Assembly: GCF_003148745.1 (NCBI RefSeq)
Contig: NZ_QGGU01000018.1
Span: 1-37,684 of the forward strand
Length of the DNA: 37,684 bases
Direction: 5' to 3'
Origin: Pleionea mediterranea
GTDB taxonomy: Bacteria > Pseudomonadota > Gammaproteobacteria > Enterobacterales > Kangiellaceae
The notes under the pieces are model-generated. The model ran no database searches, was not told where the DNA came from, and was given only the letters and a program-made list of their open reading frames with translations. Below are positions 18,291-27,417 of this stretch, piece after piece. The position numbers and the translations under genes were made by a program. Position 1 is the first letter of the stretch, and the number at the start of each line of letters is the position of its first letter.

Positions 18291-18315
18291 AAGAGGTGTG
18301 AAGAACACACCTCTT
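18291..18315 (-). terminator. Perfect 10-bp hairpin between hcp and tssE (attenuator or mRNA-end element)
   Basis: Arms AAGAGGTGTG and CACACCTCTT pair perfectly around a 5-nt loop, 10 nt after the hcp stop. On the transcribed strand only a short T-rich stretch (CTCTTTAT) follows, so it is a weak terminator at best. It could let a fraction of transcripts stop or protect the 3' end of an hcp mRNA. Either would raise Hcp output relative to the baseplate genes. The structure is seen directly; the function is inferred. Confidence 0.6.
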
Positions 18316-18325
18316 AAACCTAAAA

Positions 18326-18811
18326 CTATCGACCTTCTGACCAGCTATCAGAAAACTCAATATTACCTTCAAGGTAGTTCCAGGTGATCTTTCCATAACG
18401 AATTGCAACTTCTTCAAGATGAGGATAACGCTCTTTATCCAAATCTTTTACGTTATGCATTTTTGGCTTGATAGATGTAATCTTTACATTCTCAAGCTTG
18501 TGCTGGAAATATTCCTTTTCCGTACCTGTTTCATCGATACGGTACCAGCGTAATACCAGCTCTTTTAACGTTTGACCGTTTGAGCAAGCTTTGTACATAT
18601 AAGGAGATGAAGCATCGATAGACTTAGTAAACACAAATGGCTCATGTTTACGAGTACCTGTCAGCTCACCGGTATCGTTATCTGTTGGAATGCGAAGCTC
18701 ATGGTCGAAATGAATAACTTCGATTGAACCTTCTCGCTCAGCAACAGTTACCGATCCTTTTATGTCATTTCCCTGATCGTCTTTCATCCACATATAGGCT
18801 GGAATTGCCAT
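18326..18811 (-). CDS. hcp: Hcp tube protein (TssD)
   Basis: A 161-residue protein whose hexamers stack into the inner tube of the T6SS. The family pattern is clear: MAIPAYMWM-x-D at the start, IKGSVTVAEREGSIEVIHFDHEL, the HEPFVFTKSIDASSPYMYKA segment (about 57-76), LVLRWYRID, and the C-terminal HLEEVAIRYGKITWNY. Length is standard, with no C-terminal cargo domain. The ATG at 18811 has GGAGG 7 nt upstream, the strongest ribosome site in the cluster. Spacers on both sides contain secondary structures not seen elsewhere in the operon, suggesting separately tuned expression. Confidence 0.97.
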   Translation of the reverse strand: MAIPAYMWMKDDQGNDIKGSVTVAEREGSIEVIHFDHELRIPTDNDTGELTGTRKHEPFVFTKSIDASSPYMYKACSNGQTLKELVLRWYRIDETGTEKEYFQHKLENVKITSIKPKMHNVKDLDKERYPHLEEVAIRYGKITWNYLEGNIEFSDSWSEGR

Positions 18812-18877
18812 GTTGTAACCTCCATTTAGGTATCAATAAATAAATCCAACATGTCGTACTTGTACATAAGTGCAAGC

Positions 18878-18912
18878 GTCTCTTAGACAACATTGTCTGA
18901 CACACAAGAGAC
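18878..18912 (-). promoter_or_regulatory. Interrupted hairpin in the hcp leader region
   Basis: In the 161-nt tssC-hcp spacer, outer arms GTCTCTT / AAGAGAC (7 bp) enclose inner arms AGACAA / TTGTCT (6 bp) separated by 2 nt, with a 7-nt one-sided bulge. As RNA this would form a long stem with a small apical loop, starting about 65 nt before the hcp start codon. It could be an mRNA-stabilising 5' structure, a processing site, or as DNA a protein-binding dyad. I found no convincing -10/-35 pair between it and hcp. Confidence 0.45.
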
Positions 18913-18921
18913 ATTCCAAAC

Positions 18922-18962
18922 AAAGCCGACTCGAGTTAAATAAACCACCCGCCATCGGCTTT
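18922..18962 (-). terminator. Possible weak terminator after tssC
   Basis: Starting about 10 nt past the tssC stop, AAAGCCGA and TCGGCTTT form an 8-bp inverted repeat around a 25-nt loop, followed on the transcribed strand by GTTTGG. The loop is long and the U-tract poor, so strong termination is unlikely. Partial termination or a 3' end left by processing is plausible. Confidence 0.35.
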
Positions 18963-18972
18963 TAGGAATTAA

Positions 18973-20499
18973 CTACTCTTCGCCCGGTAACTGAGCAGTC
19001 AACGCGAGTTTGACGTCAACACCTTCCACCTGAAAGTGAGGAACTACCCACATGCTGACACGGTAAAAACCAGGATTGTCCGGCACTTCTTCAACAACAA
19101 CACGCCCATCTTTAAGCGGATGGGTTGCAATCAGATCTTCATCCGGGTTATTCATCTTTGTGACCAACGTTTGCAACCAGTCATTAAGCTCTTGCTCTAA
19201 CTCATGCCGCGGTTTGCTTGAGCCAATATTTTCACGCTGCAACACTTTTAAATAATGCGACAGACGACTTACCAGAAAAATATAAGGCAAGCGCGAATTA
19301 ATTCTGGCGTTAGCGGTTGCTTCCGGTGAATCAAACTCAACCGGCTTTTGCGAAGAGTTCGCCGAAAAGAAACACGCGTGATCGCTGTTTTTGTAATAAC
19401 TGAGTGGTACAAAACCATTTTCTGCAAATTCCAGCTCTTTGGTTTCTGAAATAAGTACTTCCGTAGGGATTTTAGTTTCTGTACCTTTACTTGCCTGATA
19501 ATGGTGTAAAGGCAAGTTCTCTACTTTCCCGCCAGACTGGGGACCACGGATATTTACTGACCAACCGTTATCAACAAAGCTCTTGGCAATATTCACCGCT
19601 AACGCAAAGCTGGCATTACCCCATAAATATTTATCATGAGTTTTACCATCAACATTTTCGACATAATTAAAACCACGAATAGGATTGCTTTCACCATAAG
19701 GTAGGCGAAGTAAAAAGCGCGGAAAAACCATACCGATATAACGCGCATCATCTGTTTCGCGGAAAGACTTCCAACGAATATATTCAGCACGATCCATGTA
19801 ACTGTCTAAATCTTGAATTTTTGGCACTTCTTCCATTGAGTCCTTAAAGAAGAATTTATTGCCAACAGCACCAAGGAATGGACAATGAGCCACTGAAGAT
19901 ACACGTGAAATTTCTTGCAGTAGTGCTACATCGGGTGCCGAACAGTCGAATTCAAAATTAGATACAATAGCTGAAACAGGTTCACCGCCGGGTGTATCAT
20001 ACTCATCAACATAGATATGTTTATATAATCCAGATTGAGTTGTATCGGGTGCTTCTTCAAAATCTTCTCGCACTGTCTCTTTGTCTACATCCAACACTTC
20101 AAAAACAAGGTTGTTGCTGGCAGGTGTACGATCAATTAAGTACTTCAACCCGGTCCATGCCGACTCAACTTTTTGAAACTCTTGGTGATGCAGCACTTCA
20201 TCGAGTTGTGCAGAAATAATCTCATCAATATTTGCAATGTAGGCATCTAACAAGCCTTTATCGATCTTGGCAATAGCAACATCATTTTTAGACGCCATTT
20301 CAAGAAACACATTAAGTGCTGCGGTTAAACGCTGCTCCATGGAAGTTTCAGCCATTACTGTTGAATTGCGAAATTCAGAAATACTAATTTGCTCTTCTAT
20401 CGGCGTAATATCAACCATCTGACAAAGACGAGAATAAGTGTTATCCGCTTCCAGTTGTTCGGTTTTTTCTGCGGCACTGATATTTTGTTGAACAGCCAT
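18973..20499 (-). CDS. tssC: T6SS contractile sheath large subunit TssC (VipB)
   Basis: A 508-residue large sheath subunit that polymerises with TssB around the Hcp tube. Family motifs are present along its length: the N-terminal helix with QMVDITPIEEQISISEF, ALNVFLEMASK, SAWTGLKYLIDRTP (about 115-130), the PVSAIVSNFEFDCSAPDVAL stretch, HCPFLGAVG, RFLLRLPYG, FVPLSYYKNSDHACFFSANS and the C-terminal RVSMWVVPHFQVEGVDVKL. It starts at ATG 20499, 2 nt after tssB. Length is normal, and the binding site for ClpV is expected on the partner TssB. Confidence 0.97.
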   Translation of the reverse strand: MAVQQNISAAEKTEQLEADNTYSRLCQMVDITPIEEQISISEFRNSTVMAETSMEQRLTAALNVFLEMASKNDVAIAKIDKGLLDAYIANIDEIISAQLDEVLHHQEFQKVESAWTGLKYLIDRTPASNNLVFEVLDVDKETVREDFEEAPDTTQSGLYKHIYVDEYDTPGGEPVSAIVSNFEFDCSAPDVALLQEISRVSSVAHCPFLGAVGNKFFFKDSMEEVPKIQDLDSYMDRAEYIRWKSFRETDDARYIGMVFPRFLLRLPYGESNPIRGFNYVENVDGKTHDKYLWGNASFALAVNIAKSFVDNGWSVNIRGPQSGGKVENLPLHHYQASKGTETKIPTEVLISETKELEFAENGFVPLSYYKNSDHACFFSANSSQKPVEFDSPEATANARINSRLPYIFLVSRLSHYLKVLQRENIGSSKPRHELEQELNDWLQTLVTKMNNPDEDLIATHPLKDGRVVVEEVPDNPGFYRVSMWVVPHFQVEGVDVKLALTAQLPGEE

Positions 20500-20501
20500 G
20501 A

Positions 20502-21038
20502 TTAACCCTCCTTCCCTTCAGTTTCCGCTTCAGCCTTTTTCTGACTTAGCGGAGCCAAGTCTTGTAGATGCTGTTTTAGCTCTTCAAGTTCAGGTTTACT
20601 GGCAAGCACACGCTCTAATTCTTTTCTTAACGATGAATTATCCAAAAGATTAGACTTAAGATCCTTTAGCAAGTTTCTCATGGCTAACATGGTGTTAACC
20701 TCAGGAATTTGCTCTGCCACCTGTTCAGGCTGAAAAGACTTAAACGAATCAAATGTTAAGTTAATTCCAATCTCCGAATCCTCTTCGCCACTAATTTTAT
20801 TAGCGACATTAAACTTAACTTCTGGAGACATGTCTTTTAACACGTCTTCCAGATTATCTTTTTTAACTGTAATTCGTGAACGCTCTGATAACTCTTCATC
20901 ACTTTTTCCGTTTGAAAAATCACCCATCACCAAAAGCTTTAAAGGCAATTCCTTCTTAACTTTTGCTCCACCAGTTTCCAGCTCAAGTGCAATATTGACC
21001 CGCGAGCGTGGAATTTCATTTTGAAAACTATTTGACAT
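20502..21038 (-). CDS. tssB: T6SS contractile sheath small subunit TssB (VipA)
   Basis: A 178-residue small sheath subunit. The N-terminus NEIPRSRVNIALELETGG and LPLKLLVMGDFS (about 33-44) are diagnostic, followed by LTFDSFKSFQPEQVAEQIPE (about 115-134) and a helical, charged C-terminus of the kind that carries the ClpV interaction helix. The start is the ATG at 21038, set by AGGAGG 8 nt upstream; an ATG at 21065 would place that ribosome site inside the gene. The gene is followed by tssC after 2 nt. Confidence 0.96.
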   Translation of the reverse strand: MSNSFQNEIPRSRVNIALELETGGAKVKKELPLKLLVMGDFSNGKSDEELSERSRITVKKDNLEDVLKDMSPEVKFNVANKISGEEDSEIGINLTFDSFKSFQPEQVAEQIPEVNTMLAMRNLLKDLKSNLLDNSSLRKELERVLASKPELEELKQHLQDLAPLSQKKAEAETEGKEG

Positions 21039-21060
21039 CAGTCTTTCCTCCTGTGATAAA

Positions 21061-21076
21061 GCCATATCCTAATGGC
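21061..21076 (-). other. Short stem-loop between tssA and tssB
   Basis: GCCAT and ATGGC pair around a 6-nt loop in the 59-nt tssA-tssB gap, just ahead of the tssB ribosome site. It has only 5 bp and no U-tract, so it is not a terminator. Function, if any, unknown. Confidence 0.25.
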
Positions 21077-21097
21077 ATGAAATTTAAACCTTTTAAC

Positions 21098-22732
21098 TTA
21101 TAACCACTGCGTTGCTTTTGATGGATTTGTAACAAACATTTTGTCTCGCAACTGCTTTATATACTGCTCTGACGCTTCTGAATCCTGGTTTGAAGCTTGC
21201 ATTGCTCTGTCAAGATAACGCCAGACATTCATAGCAAAATCGGGTGCCCACCTGTCGAGATGATGGCTATCTACTTTACTTTCTAATTGCTTCAATATGG
21301 ATAAGGCGGCTTCTTCTCGATGATTATTTAAACAAAATTGAGCTTGCATTAACTTTAATTCGGCAGCTTCCAGTTCGCTTGAAGCTCCCACTGACGCGAT
21401 ATATTCAAGTGCAGTCGGTAAGTTTTTTTCCTGACAAAGACTAGCCGCTTGTTGAGAAATTTCGTTTAGCTTACTTTGCTCACCATTACTCTCATTTGAA
21501 TCATTGTTTTGAAAAGCTTCAATCCATGATTGACACGATGGTGAACAGAAAGGCTCTCCGTCACTGAACTTTAATTGAATCAATTCGGGATACTTGTTAA
21601 TCAATATGCTTAAATGCCCTTCAATCAAAAGGGCTAACGATTGGCGCCCCATTTTGCGTGCTGCATTGGCACTTATTTGTTGCAAGTCAAAACTCAAATG
21701 CGCCCCACCTTCCATAAATATTGCTTCTGCTTTGTAAAACACTTGCTCCCAATCTTCTTTTGATGCCAAATTATTCAACTCGGCAAATGCTGTCTGTCGC
21801 AATGCTGGAACACGAGTTTTACCATTGTCACTGGGTGGTAATGGCTGGCTTGCCCATCGCACACCACGGCTCATAGCAACCATACGTTCAAAATCTTTTT
21901 GCTCTTTAAAATATTTTATAAGTTCTCTTACTGAAAACATGAGTTCAGTATCGGACTGAACGCTAGTGATAGTGGGAGCCTTGGCAGTAATACCTGACAC
22001 ATTGGAAGCATCCGACGACTCGTTCATTGTCGAAGTGGGTTTATTTTGTTGGTCCGATTCAGACTCAACTGTCGGGGTTGTTGCTAAATCATTCGTTCCT
22101 TCTGACTGTTGCTGTTCCTGCTGCAACGCTTTTTCATTCTTTTCTTCAATAATTTTGACGTGTTTGCCCACCAGTTTTTCAACATCTTTTAAACTACCTA
22201 GTGACGGTTCAATAACCATGCGAATATTATCCTGGTAGCTCTTAAGCTGCTGACTTAACGCTATAATCCATTTATCGTCAGCTGTTTTCAAATCCTCTTC
22301 AATGAATCGAATAAACTTCTTTTGCTGTTCAGAAAACCAATTTAATATATTATTTCGTTGTTTGGTTTTTACAGGATGACAATACTCGGAATACTCGGTC
22401 ATAAAGTAACAACATACCGTTAAACCCGCAGCAAAACCTTTTACACCATACAGTCGAGCAGCTGACAAAGTTGCGTAGCCGGCAACCCTCAAATCTTTTG
22501 CCTTTTTGAACAAAATAGTACTGCTGGCTTTAAGCAGCTTGTGATAATCGGTTCCTTTTAAATTGCCTAACTGATATTTTATGACGTTAAATTCATCTTC
22601 ATATCGGGGATCATCACCCACACCATGAAAGCCATCGTCTTTATCACCAATAACAGCTGTTGCCTGTTCAATCCACTGTTCAGCGATAAACTCTGACTTA
22701 GTAATGATTTTATCTACACTTAAATCACTCAT
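21098..22732 (-). CDS. tssA: T6SS assembly protein TssA (ImpA-N / VasJ type)
   Basis: A 544-residue protein that primes and caps sheath-tube assembly. The N-terminal ImpA domain is recognisable (DPRYEDEFNVIKYQLGNLKGTDYHKLL at about 40-66, then RVAGYATLSAARLYGVKGFAAGL). A Gln/Ser/Thr-rich low-complexity linker covers about 207-249. The C-terminal domain (MFSVRELIKYFKEQKDFERM, WASQPLPPSDNGKTRVPALR, then helical repeats) resembles the VasJ type. The ATG at 22732 forms an ATGA overlap with tagF and has GGAG 9 nt upstream; the ATG at 22747 would begin inside tagF without that site. Confidence 0.92.
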   Translation of the reverse strand: MSDLSVDKIITKSEFIAEQWIEQATAVIGDKDDGFHGVGDDPRYEDEFNVIKYQLGNLKGTDYHKLLKASSTILFKKAKDLRVAGYATLSAARLYGVKGFAAGLTVCCYFMTEYSEYCHPVKTKQRNNILNWFSEQQKKFIRFIEEDLKTADDKWIIALSQQLKSYQDNIRMVIEPSLGSLKDVEKLVGKHVKIIEEKNEKALQQEQQQSEGTNDLATTPTVESESDQQNKPTSTMNESSDASNVSGITAKAPTITSVQSDTELMFSVRELIKYFKEQKDFERMVAMSRGVRWASQPLPPSDNGKTRVPALRQTAFAELNNLASKEDWEQVFYKAEAIFMEGGAHLSFDLQQISANAARKMGRQSLALLIEGHLSILINKYPELIQLKFSDGEPFCSPSCQSWIEAFQNNDSNESNGEQSKLNEISQQAASLCQEKNLPTALEYIASVGASSELEAAELKLMQAQFCLNNHREEAALSILKQLESKVDSHHLDRWAPDFAMNVWRYLDRAMQASNQDSEASEQYIKQLRDKMFVTNPSKATQWL

Positions 22733-23724
22733 GACTCTTTGCTCCATCGCCGTGCAGCATCTATTACGTTTAAATGGGCATAGTTAGCAATATCGCGTGA
22801 GAACTCGGATATATTGGTAATATTTTTTGCTACCTTAGTTACATCTAAAATATAATCGTCGTAAGGATGATCGCTTATTAAGTGTGAAAAATAACTTGCT
22901 GATATTGGTTTAAAAAACACATTAAGCTCAGCATTAAAGTGATTATCAGGGTATGCCCAATATACTTGAGGGCGCCAATTTGGCTCTCGCACCATTGTTG
23001 TAACTAAAAACACCCAAAACACTATCAACTGAAAGTCAACATCCTTACCTAACGGAAGGCGGACACCAAAGTGTGTACGGCGGGTACCTCGATGACTGAT
23101 ACCGCGCAAAATATTTGAGCAAGCTTCAACAAATGCAGACCGTTCATTGAGTTCAATTGACATTCGGTCAAACAGTTCTCCAAGACTGACATCACGCAGT
23201 GAAGCAAGCACTTTCATTGGATCCATTGACATTTCCATACCGCGTAGTCGCTGCTCAAGATCAGCTACTTGTTGATTTAACAACTGCAGATTGCTTTGCA
23301 TCCAGGAGCTGCTCCAAAGTTCACGTAAGTCCTGTGTAAATTGCCAGCTTCCCTGAACCAAGTTCACTCCGTGTTGTTTTAAACTCGGCTCAACCAGTAC
23401 CGCTAAAATGGCAAAAGGATAATGACGGCCACTTTTATCCTGACTCGGAGCCATCATTCCTGCAATGCAATGTTCGTCTGCACTGCCACTTAAGGCAAAC
23501 CCAAGCTTACGCATTGACTCCGTTTTATTGGTATGTTCGACCTGCTGACGTGAGTACAAGGCATAGGCATCTTGTAACCAATTATCAAATGCAATTGTTT
23601 CTCGTTGTCTTATTTGATACTTCACAAAATCCGGGCATAGAGGCATCTTTCCCAAGTAGCCAACCGAGGAATGCAAACTTTGTGCTTCAGCAGTATTATT
23701 ATCTTTTTTTAGAAACCCAAACAT
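22729..23724 (-). CDS. tagF: T6SS-associated protein TagF (ImpM family)
   Basis: A 331-residue TagF/ImpM family protein. The signature GYLGKMPLCPDFVKY (about 23-37) corresponds to the G-K-x-P-x-x-G-D-F-V motif, with Pro replacing the usual Gly. SGRHYPFAILA (about 99-109) and a C-terminal region VDFQLIVFWVFL / NWRPQVYWAYP also fit. In well-studied systems TagF holds the T6SS off post-translationally, in some cases by sequestering an FHA protein. Here no FHA or Ser/Thr kinase gene accompanies it. It starts 10 nt after tssM and overlaps tssA by 4 nt. Confidence 0.9.
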   Translation of the reverse strand: MFGFLKKDNNTAEAQSLHSSVGYLGKMPLCPDFVKYQIRQRETIAFDNWLQDAYALYSRQQVEHTNKTESMRKLGFALSGSADEHCIAGMMAPSQDKSGRHYPFAILAVLVEPSLKQHGVNLVQGSWQFTQDLRELWSSSWMQSNLQLLNQQVADLEQRLRGMEMSMDPMKVLASLRDVSLGELFDRMSIELNERSAFVEACSNILRGISHRGTRRTHFGVRLPLGKDVDFQLIVFWVFLVTTMVREPNWRPQVYWAYPDNHFNAELNVFFKPISASYFSHLISDHPYDDYILDVTKVAKNITNISEFSRDIANYAHLNVIDAARRWSKES

Positions 23725-23734
23725 TCTTCTGCCC

Positions 23735-26700
23735 TTATTCGCTTAACGCGACCTGCAATGGCTCAGCAAAAGGAGACTCTGGCACTTGAAAAGATGTCAG
23801 CACACCTTTTCCAAATAAATTATTGTGTCGATCCGCACGCAACTTAAACCTGACTCGAATACGTTCGCCCGAGTCTGTCTTTAAACTCCATGCGGTTAAA
23901 TAAATACTGCCACGCTGTTTGGCTACCGAAGCACGATTTAACAAGTGAAACAATCCCCAGTGTCCTGAACGGGATATTTCTGCTCTTTCACCTTTTGCGG
24001 TATACCCGGTAACCTTTGCTCCTAAGTTACTGCTGTTGCCAGGCCAAACAAAACGTCTCCACTCTTCTGGCTCATTTCGGTATCGATAAACCTGCCCACT
24101 AGAATTCAGTGATATTTCTTTAAGGCCAGATCCCGGCACAGGATTCACATCAAATGCCACCAGAGGATCTTCTCCATTACGTTTAAACATGCCATGAGAA
24201 ATAGTTTTAGCGATTCTTAATGAACGTAAAAAGGCATCTGAAAAGTTCATTCCTTGTTCAAGCCATTGATTTTCAGTCCATCGCCCACGTTTTTCTTTAA
24301 CAAAAGGAGTTAGTTGCTGTTCTATAAAGTCCCAATAGATTCCTGACTTTCGATTTAGAAAATCAGATACATCCGCCACGGCAGCATCGACACCTTTAGG
24401 GTTAAACGGAAACTTGTCTTTTAAACCTTTCGCGTACGCAGGATAGACACTATTTAACCATTGTGATTCGATGTTTTCCCGTGCACTGAAAAGGATTGCA
24501 CCCCAGGTTTTTTCTATAGGTTCATTGAGCAAGTTACCAATAGCATTATGAGTGCCCACTTCAACTCCATTTAAAATACTGCGTGTTGTTACCCAGCTTT
24601 TGTAAAGTTCTGAGTCAACCGCTTCCCCCGAAAGTACCTTTGCAGCGTAATCTTTTGATTGCTCAGAAGCATTCACTGCAGATGCCATTGCTTTTAACTC
24701 TAAACTCACACTTGCTAATGAACGTAAGTACTGATTAATTAAATCCGAGATTGGTGCGTTTTCCGAAGCCTCGGTAAAACGTCGAATGTCTCTCAATTGT
24801 CCATCTAACTCTTCGACAGATTGATGTAATGCAGACGAGTTTTTGCTGAGTCCGTTAGCCATGTCAGCCACACGTTCTGATACGCGATTTGCTTTGCCAT
24901 TAGGATCATCATTTAAATTAATATTGCTTGAGACAACTTTGAAGATTTCTGCAACAGGTCCATCAATAGCTGCTAATTGCTCAATGGCAACAGCCCCCGA
25001 CTCTAATGAATCAAAACCTCTTGTCTCCAGGCTGGACAAAAAGTCCAACCAGGCCGTTGAGTAATCCTTAAAATAGAGCTGACGAATGCCCCGCTCTAAA
25101 TTTGCAGCCAGTTCAGCATCATAGTTAGATTCATTTTCGTTTTGTTCGGTTAAAGGAATATCATTTCCAATTATCCAGTCACCGCGACTGGCAGTCCGCA
25201 CTACTCGCTTAACTTCATCATGGACGTATTCATTCCAGCCTTGTTTAGTGTAAATCCAGCGAACTGACTTGGCTGATGTAAGATAAAGTCTATTTTTAGC
25301 AGACAATATCTTTTTTGTTGTTAAGGACTGACGATCACCTTTACTTGTGTTCTTTATTTGTGCATAGAGATCGATGGCGTTAGGAGGCGTATAGAGCTGT
25401 TCTCTGGCAAAAGCAACTTGATCTTTTCTTATTTTCCAGGGTGAAAAATCATTTTCATGATCATCATTAACATCCATTCGTTTTACATAAAACCTTGCTA
25501 ACTGCAATAATGGTTCTGGCCAAACTCGCTGTTCATTAACCAGGCTTTTTTCCATCCCCAAAGAAGTCCCCCAGAGATCGGAAATCAATTTGCTTGCAAA
25601 TTCAACATCAAGTTTTTCACGATGCTCGCTCATCATAAGAGATAGCTTTAGCAAGTCATAATATTCAGTACGTATGGCTCCCTGGGAGTCTTCATCTGAA
25701 CGCCCCCACTGAAGGCTATAAGTCATCATTTTTTCCTGAACAAGGTTTGACACAGGTGTTTTAAGTTCTTGTTTAAGCACATCAAACAGGACTTGTTCTA
25801 TTGCAGGAAGTTGATTGTCGCCAGCATAAACTCCCAATGCATATTCCCATGGCATATCCGACTCAAAATCCTGTAACTTAGAGTAGTATTTAAACAGTTG
25901 GTTAATCGCTATAAATCGTTGCTCACCAGTCGTTGTTGACGATTTAAGCGTGTTCATTAAATTAACAACAGCTTGCTCGCCTTCTTTCATCAATAAGTTG
26001 TTAGATGTATATGAAGTAGTAAGCAAAGTACTCATACCAACCATTGCCGCAAGCCCAAGGGTGACAAATGCGCCTTTGAGCCAGCGCATAACCAGACGTT
26101 GCTTTCGATTGCCACGGGTTAAATCTTGTAACTTAAATACAACGTCAGAGAACATCTGTTGAATAAAGTAACTTTTTGTAATGCCTTCTCTTTTAGGTGT
26201 TTCAGTTACCTGAGCAAATGCCTGGCGCATACCACCAACTAAGCGCTCAATAGGCGTTCCTTCTTGCGTACCACTGGTAAAATAAACCCCAGCAAACCAA
26301 GGCGCTTCCTGGTATGGATTAGCTCTAAACAGTAAGTTTACAAATTCCGTTAATTTATCCGTTGCTGCCGAAAACTGATTGGGAAAATCAAATATCAATC
26401 CTTTTCGAGATAAGTTACGCTCAATCGACAACTTTGATAGCCTGAGAGAACAAAGCTTGTCATAAAGCTCTTCCATTTTTTTCTCAAACAATTCTGCTGG
26501 GTCACTCTCTTTATGTTCGCTGAGTTCCAGTAAATATGCGCCCCATGGTTGTGCCCTTTCTGGCTCAGACAAGTCACCATTAAAGGCTTCAAAACCATTA
26601 ATTAGATCGCATTTGGTGAATACAAGGTAAACCGGAAACACAATACCCAGGTTCTGTATCAGTTCTTCAATACGTTCACGAATTATTTTGACATGCTTTT

Positions 26701-27409
26701 CTATTCCGTCGGCGTCACGGGTTAAAATATCTGCGATAGAAATTGCAACCATCACGCCATTTAACGGTAACCGGCTGCGAGACTTTTTTAACATTTTTAA
26801 AAATGACAGCCACTCATCACGATCGGATTCTTCTGTTGTATAACGCCCTGCGGTATCGAGTAATACGGCTTCATCAGAAAACCACCAGTCACAATTACGG
26901 GTGCCACCAAATCCTTGTATATGTAACTCTTCATTACTGGCGTATGGAAAATGAAGACCAGAATTTGCAAATAATGTGCTTTTACCCGCCGCTGAAGGGC
27001 CAATAATCATATACCACGGCAGTGCATAAAGTGCCGAAGACCCTCGGTAACCCGCTCCCAAATGTGATGATTTCAACGATTTAATCGCATCTTTCATTTT
27101 ATTTTTTAATGCATCAACTTCTACACTGTTTTGACCACCGGCAGCCGCTTGTTCTGATAAATCTGATTCTAAGCGCTTGCCTTTTGAACGTGTATAAAAA
27201 AATCGAACAATAAAAACCAGTGCAACAACTGAAATAAAAGCACCAATCACCATTAATTTTTGATTGGTTGTTTGTAAGCCAACATAATGACCTAAAAACC
27301 AGATCAAACTTACAAAGGCCAGAATACCCAATAAAGTTCCAGTAGCTCTTGCTGTCGCAAACCCCAGTAAAAAGCGGAACAAGCCACCTGAATTTCCATG
27401 TCCTGTCAT
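23735..27409 (-). CDS. tssM: T6SS inner-membrane complex protein TssM (IcmF)
   Basis: A 1224-residue inner-membrane anchor of the TssJLM trans-envelope complex. Two N-terminal membrane helices lie at about 22-42 and 52-72. The cytoplasmic NTPase-like domain has Walker A GPSAAGKST (137-145) and the downstream VLLDTAGRY, so the nucleotide-binding site looks intact. A third membrane helix at about 441-462 leads into the large periplasmic region. The C-terminus (GHWGLFHLLNRA, then RVRFKLRADRHNNLF) is the beta domain that contacts TssJ. The ATG at 27409 has AGGA 6 nt upstream and follows tssL by 8 nt. Length is typical. Confidence 0.97.
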   Translation of the reverse strand: MTGHGNSGGLFRFLLGFATARATGTLLGILAFVSLIWFLGHYVGLQTTNQKLMVIGAFISVVALVFIVRFFYTRSKGKRLESDLSEQAAAGGQNSVEVDALKNKMKDAIKSLKSSHLGAGYRGSSALYALPWYMIIGPSAAGKSTLFANSGLHFPYASNEELHIQGFGGTRNCDWWFSDEAVLLDTAGRYTTEESDRDEWLSFLKMLKKSRSRLPLNGVMVAISIADILTRDADGIEKHVKIIRERIEELIQNLGIVFPVYLVFTKCDLINGFEAFNGDLSEPERAQPWGAYLLELSEHKESDPAELFEKKMEELYDKLCSLRLSKLSIERNLSRKGLIFDFPNQFSAATDKLTEFVNLLFRANPYQEAPWFAGVYFTSGTQEGTPIERLVGGMRQAFAQVTETPKREGITKSYFIQQMFSDVVFKLQDLTRGNRKQRLVMRWLKGAFVTLGLAAMVGMSTLLTTSYTSNNLLMKEGEQAVVNLMNTLKSSTTTGEQRFIAINQLFKYYSKLQDFESDMPWEYALGVYAGDNQLPAIEQVLFDVLKQELKTPVSNLVQEKMMTYSLQWGRSDEDSQGAIRTEYYDLLKLSLMMSEHREKLDVEFASKLISDLWGTSLGMEKSLVNEQRVWPEPLLQLARFYVKRMDVNDDHENDFSPWKIRKDQVAFAREQLYTPPNAIDLYAQIKNTSKGDRQSLTTKKILSAKNRLYLTSAKSVRWIYTKQGWNEYVHDEVKRVVRTASRGDWIIGNDIPLTEQNENESNYDAELAANLERGIRQLYFKDYSTAWLDFLSSLETRGFDSLESGAVAIEQLAAIDGPVAEIFKVVSSNINLNDDPNGKANRVSERVADMANGLSKNSSALHQSVEELDGQLRDIRRFTEASENAPISDLINQYLRSLASVSLELKAMASAVNASEQSKDYAAKVLSGEAVDSELYKSWVTTRSILNGVEVGTHNAIGNLLNEPIEKTWGAILFSARENIESQWLNSVYPAYAKGLKDKFPFNPKGVDAAVADVSDFLNRKSGIYWDFIEQQLTPFVKEKRGRWTENQWLEQGMNFSDAFLRSLRIAKTISHGMFKRNGEDPLVAFDVNPVPGSGLKEISLNSSGQVYRYRNEPEEWRRFVWPGNSSNLGAKVTGYTAKGERAEISRSGHWGLFHLLNRASVAKQRGSIYLTAWSLKTDSGERIRVRFKLRADRHNNLFGKGVLTSFQVPESPFAEPLQVALSE

Positions 27410-27417
27410 AATATATC

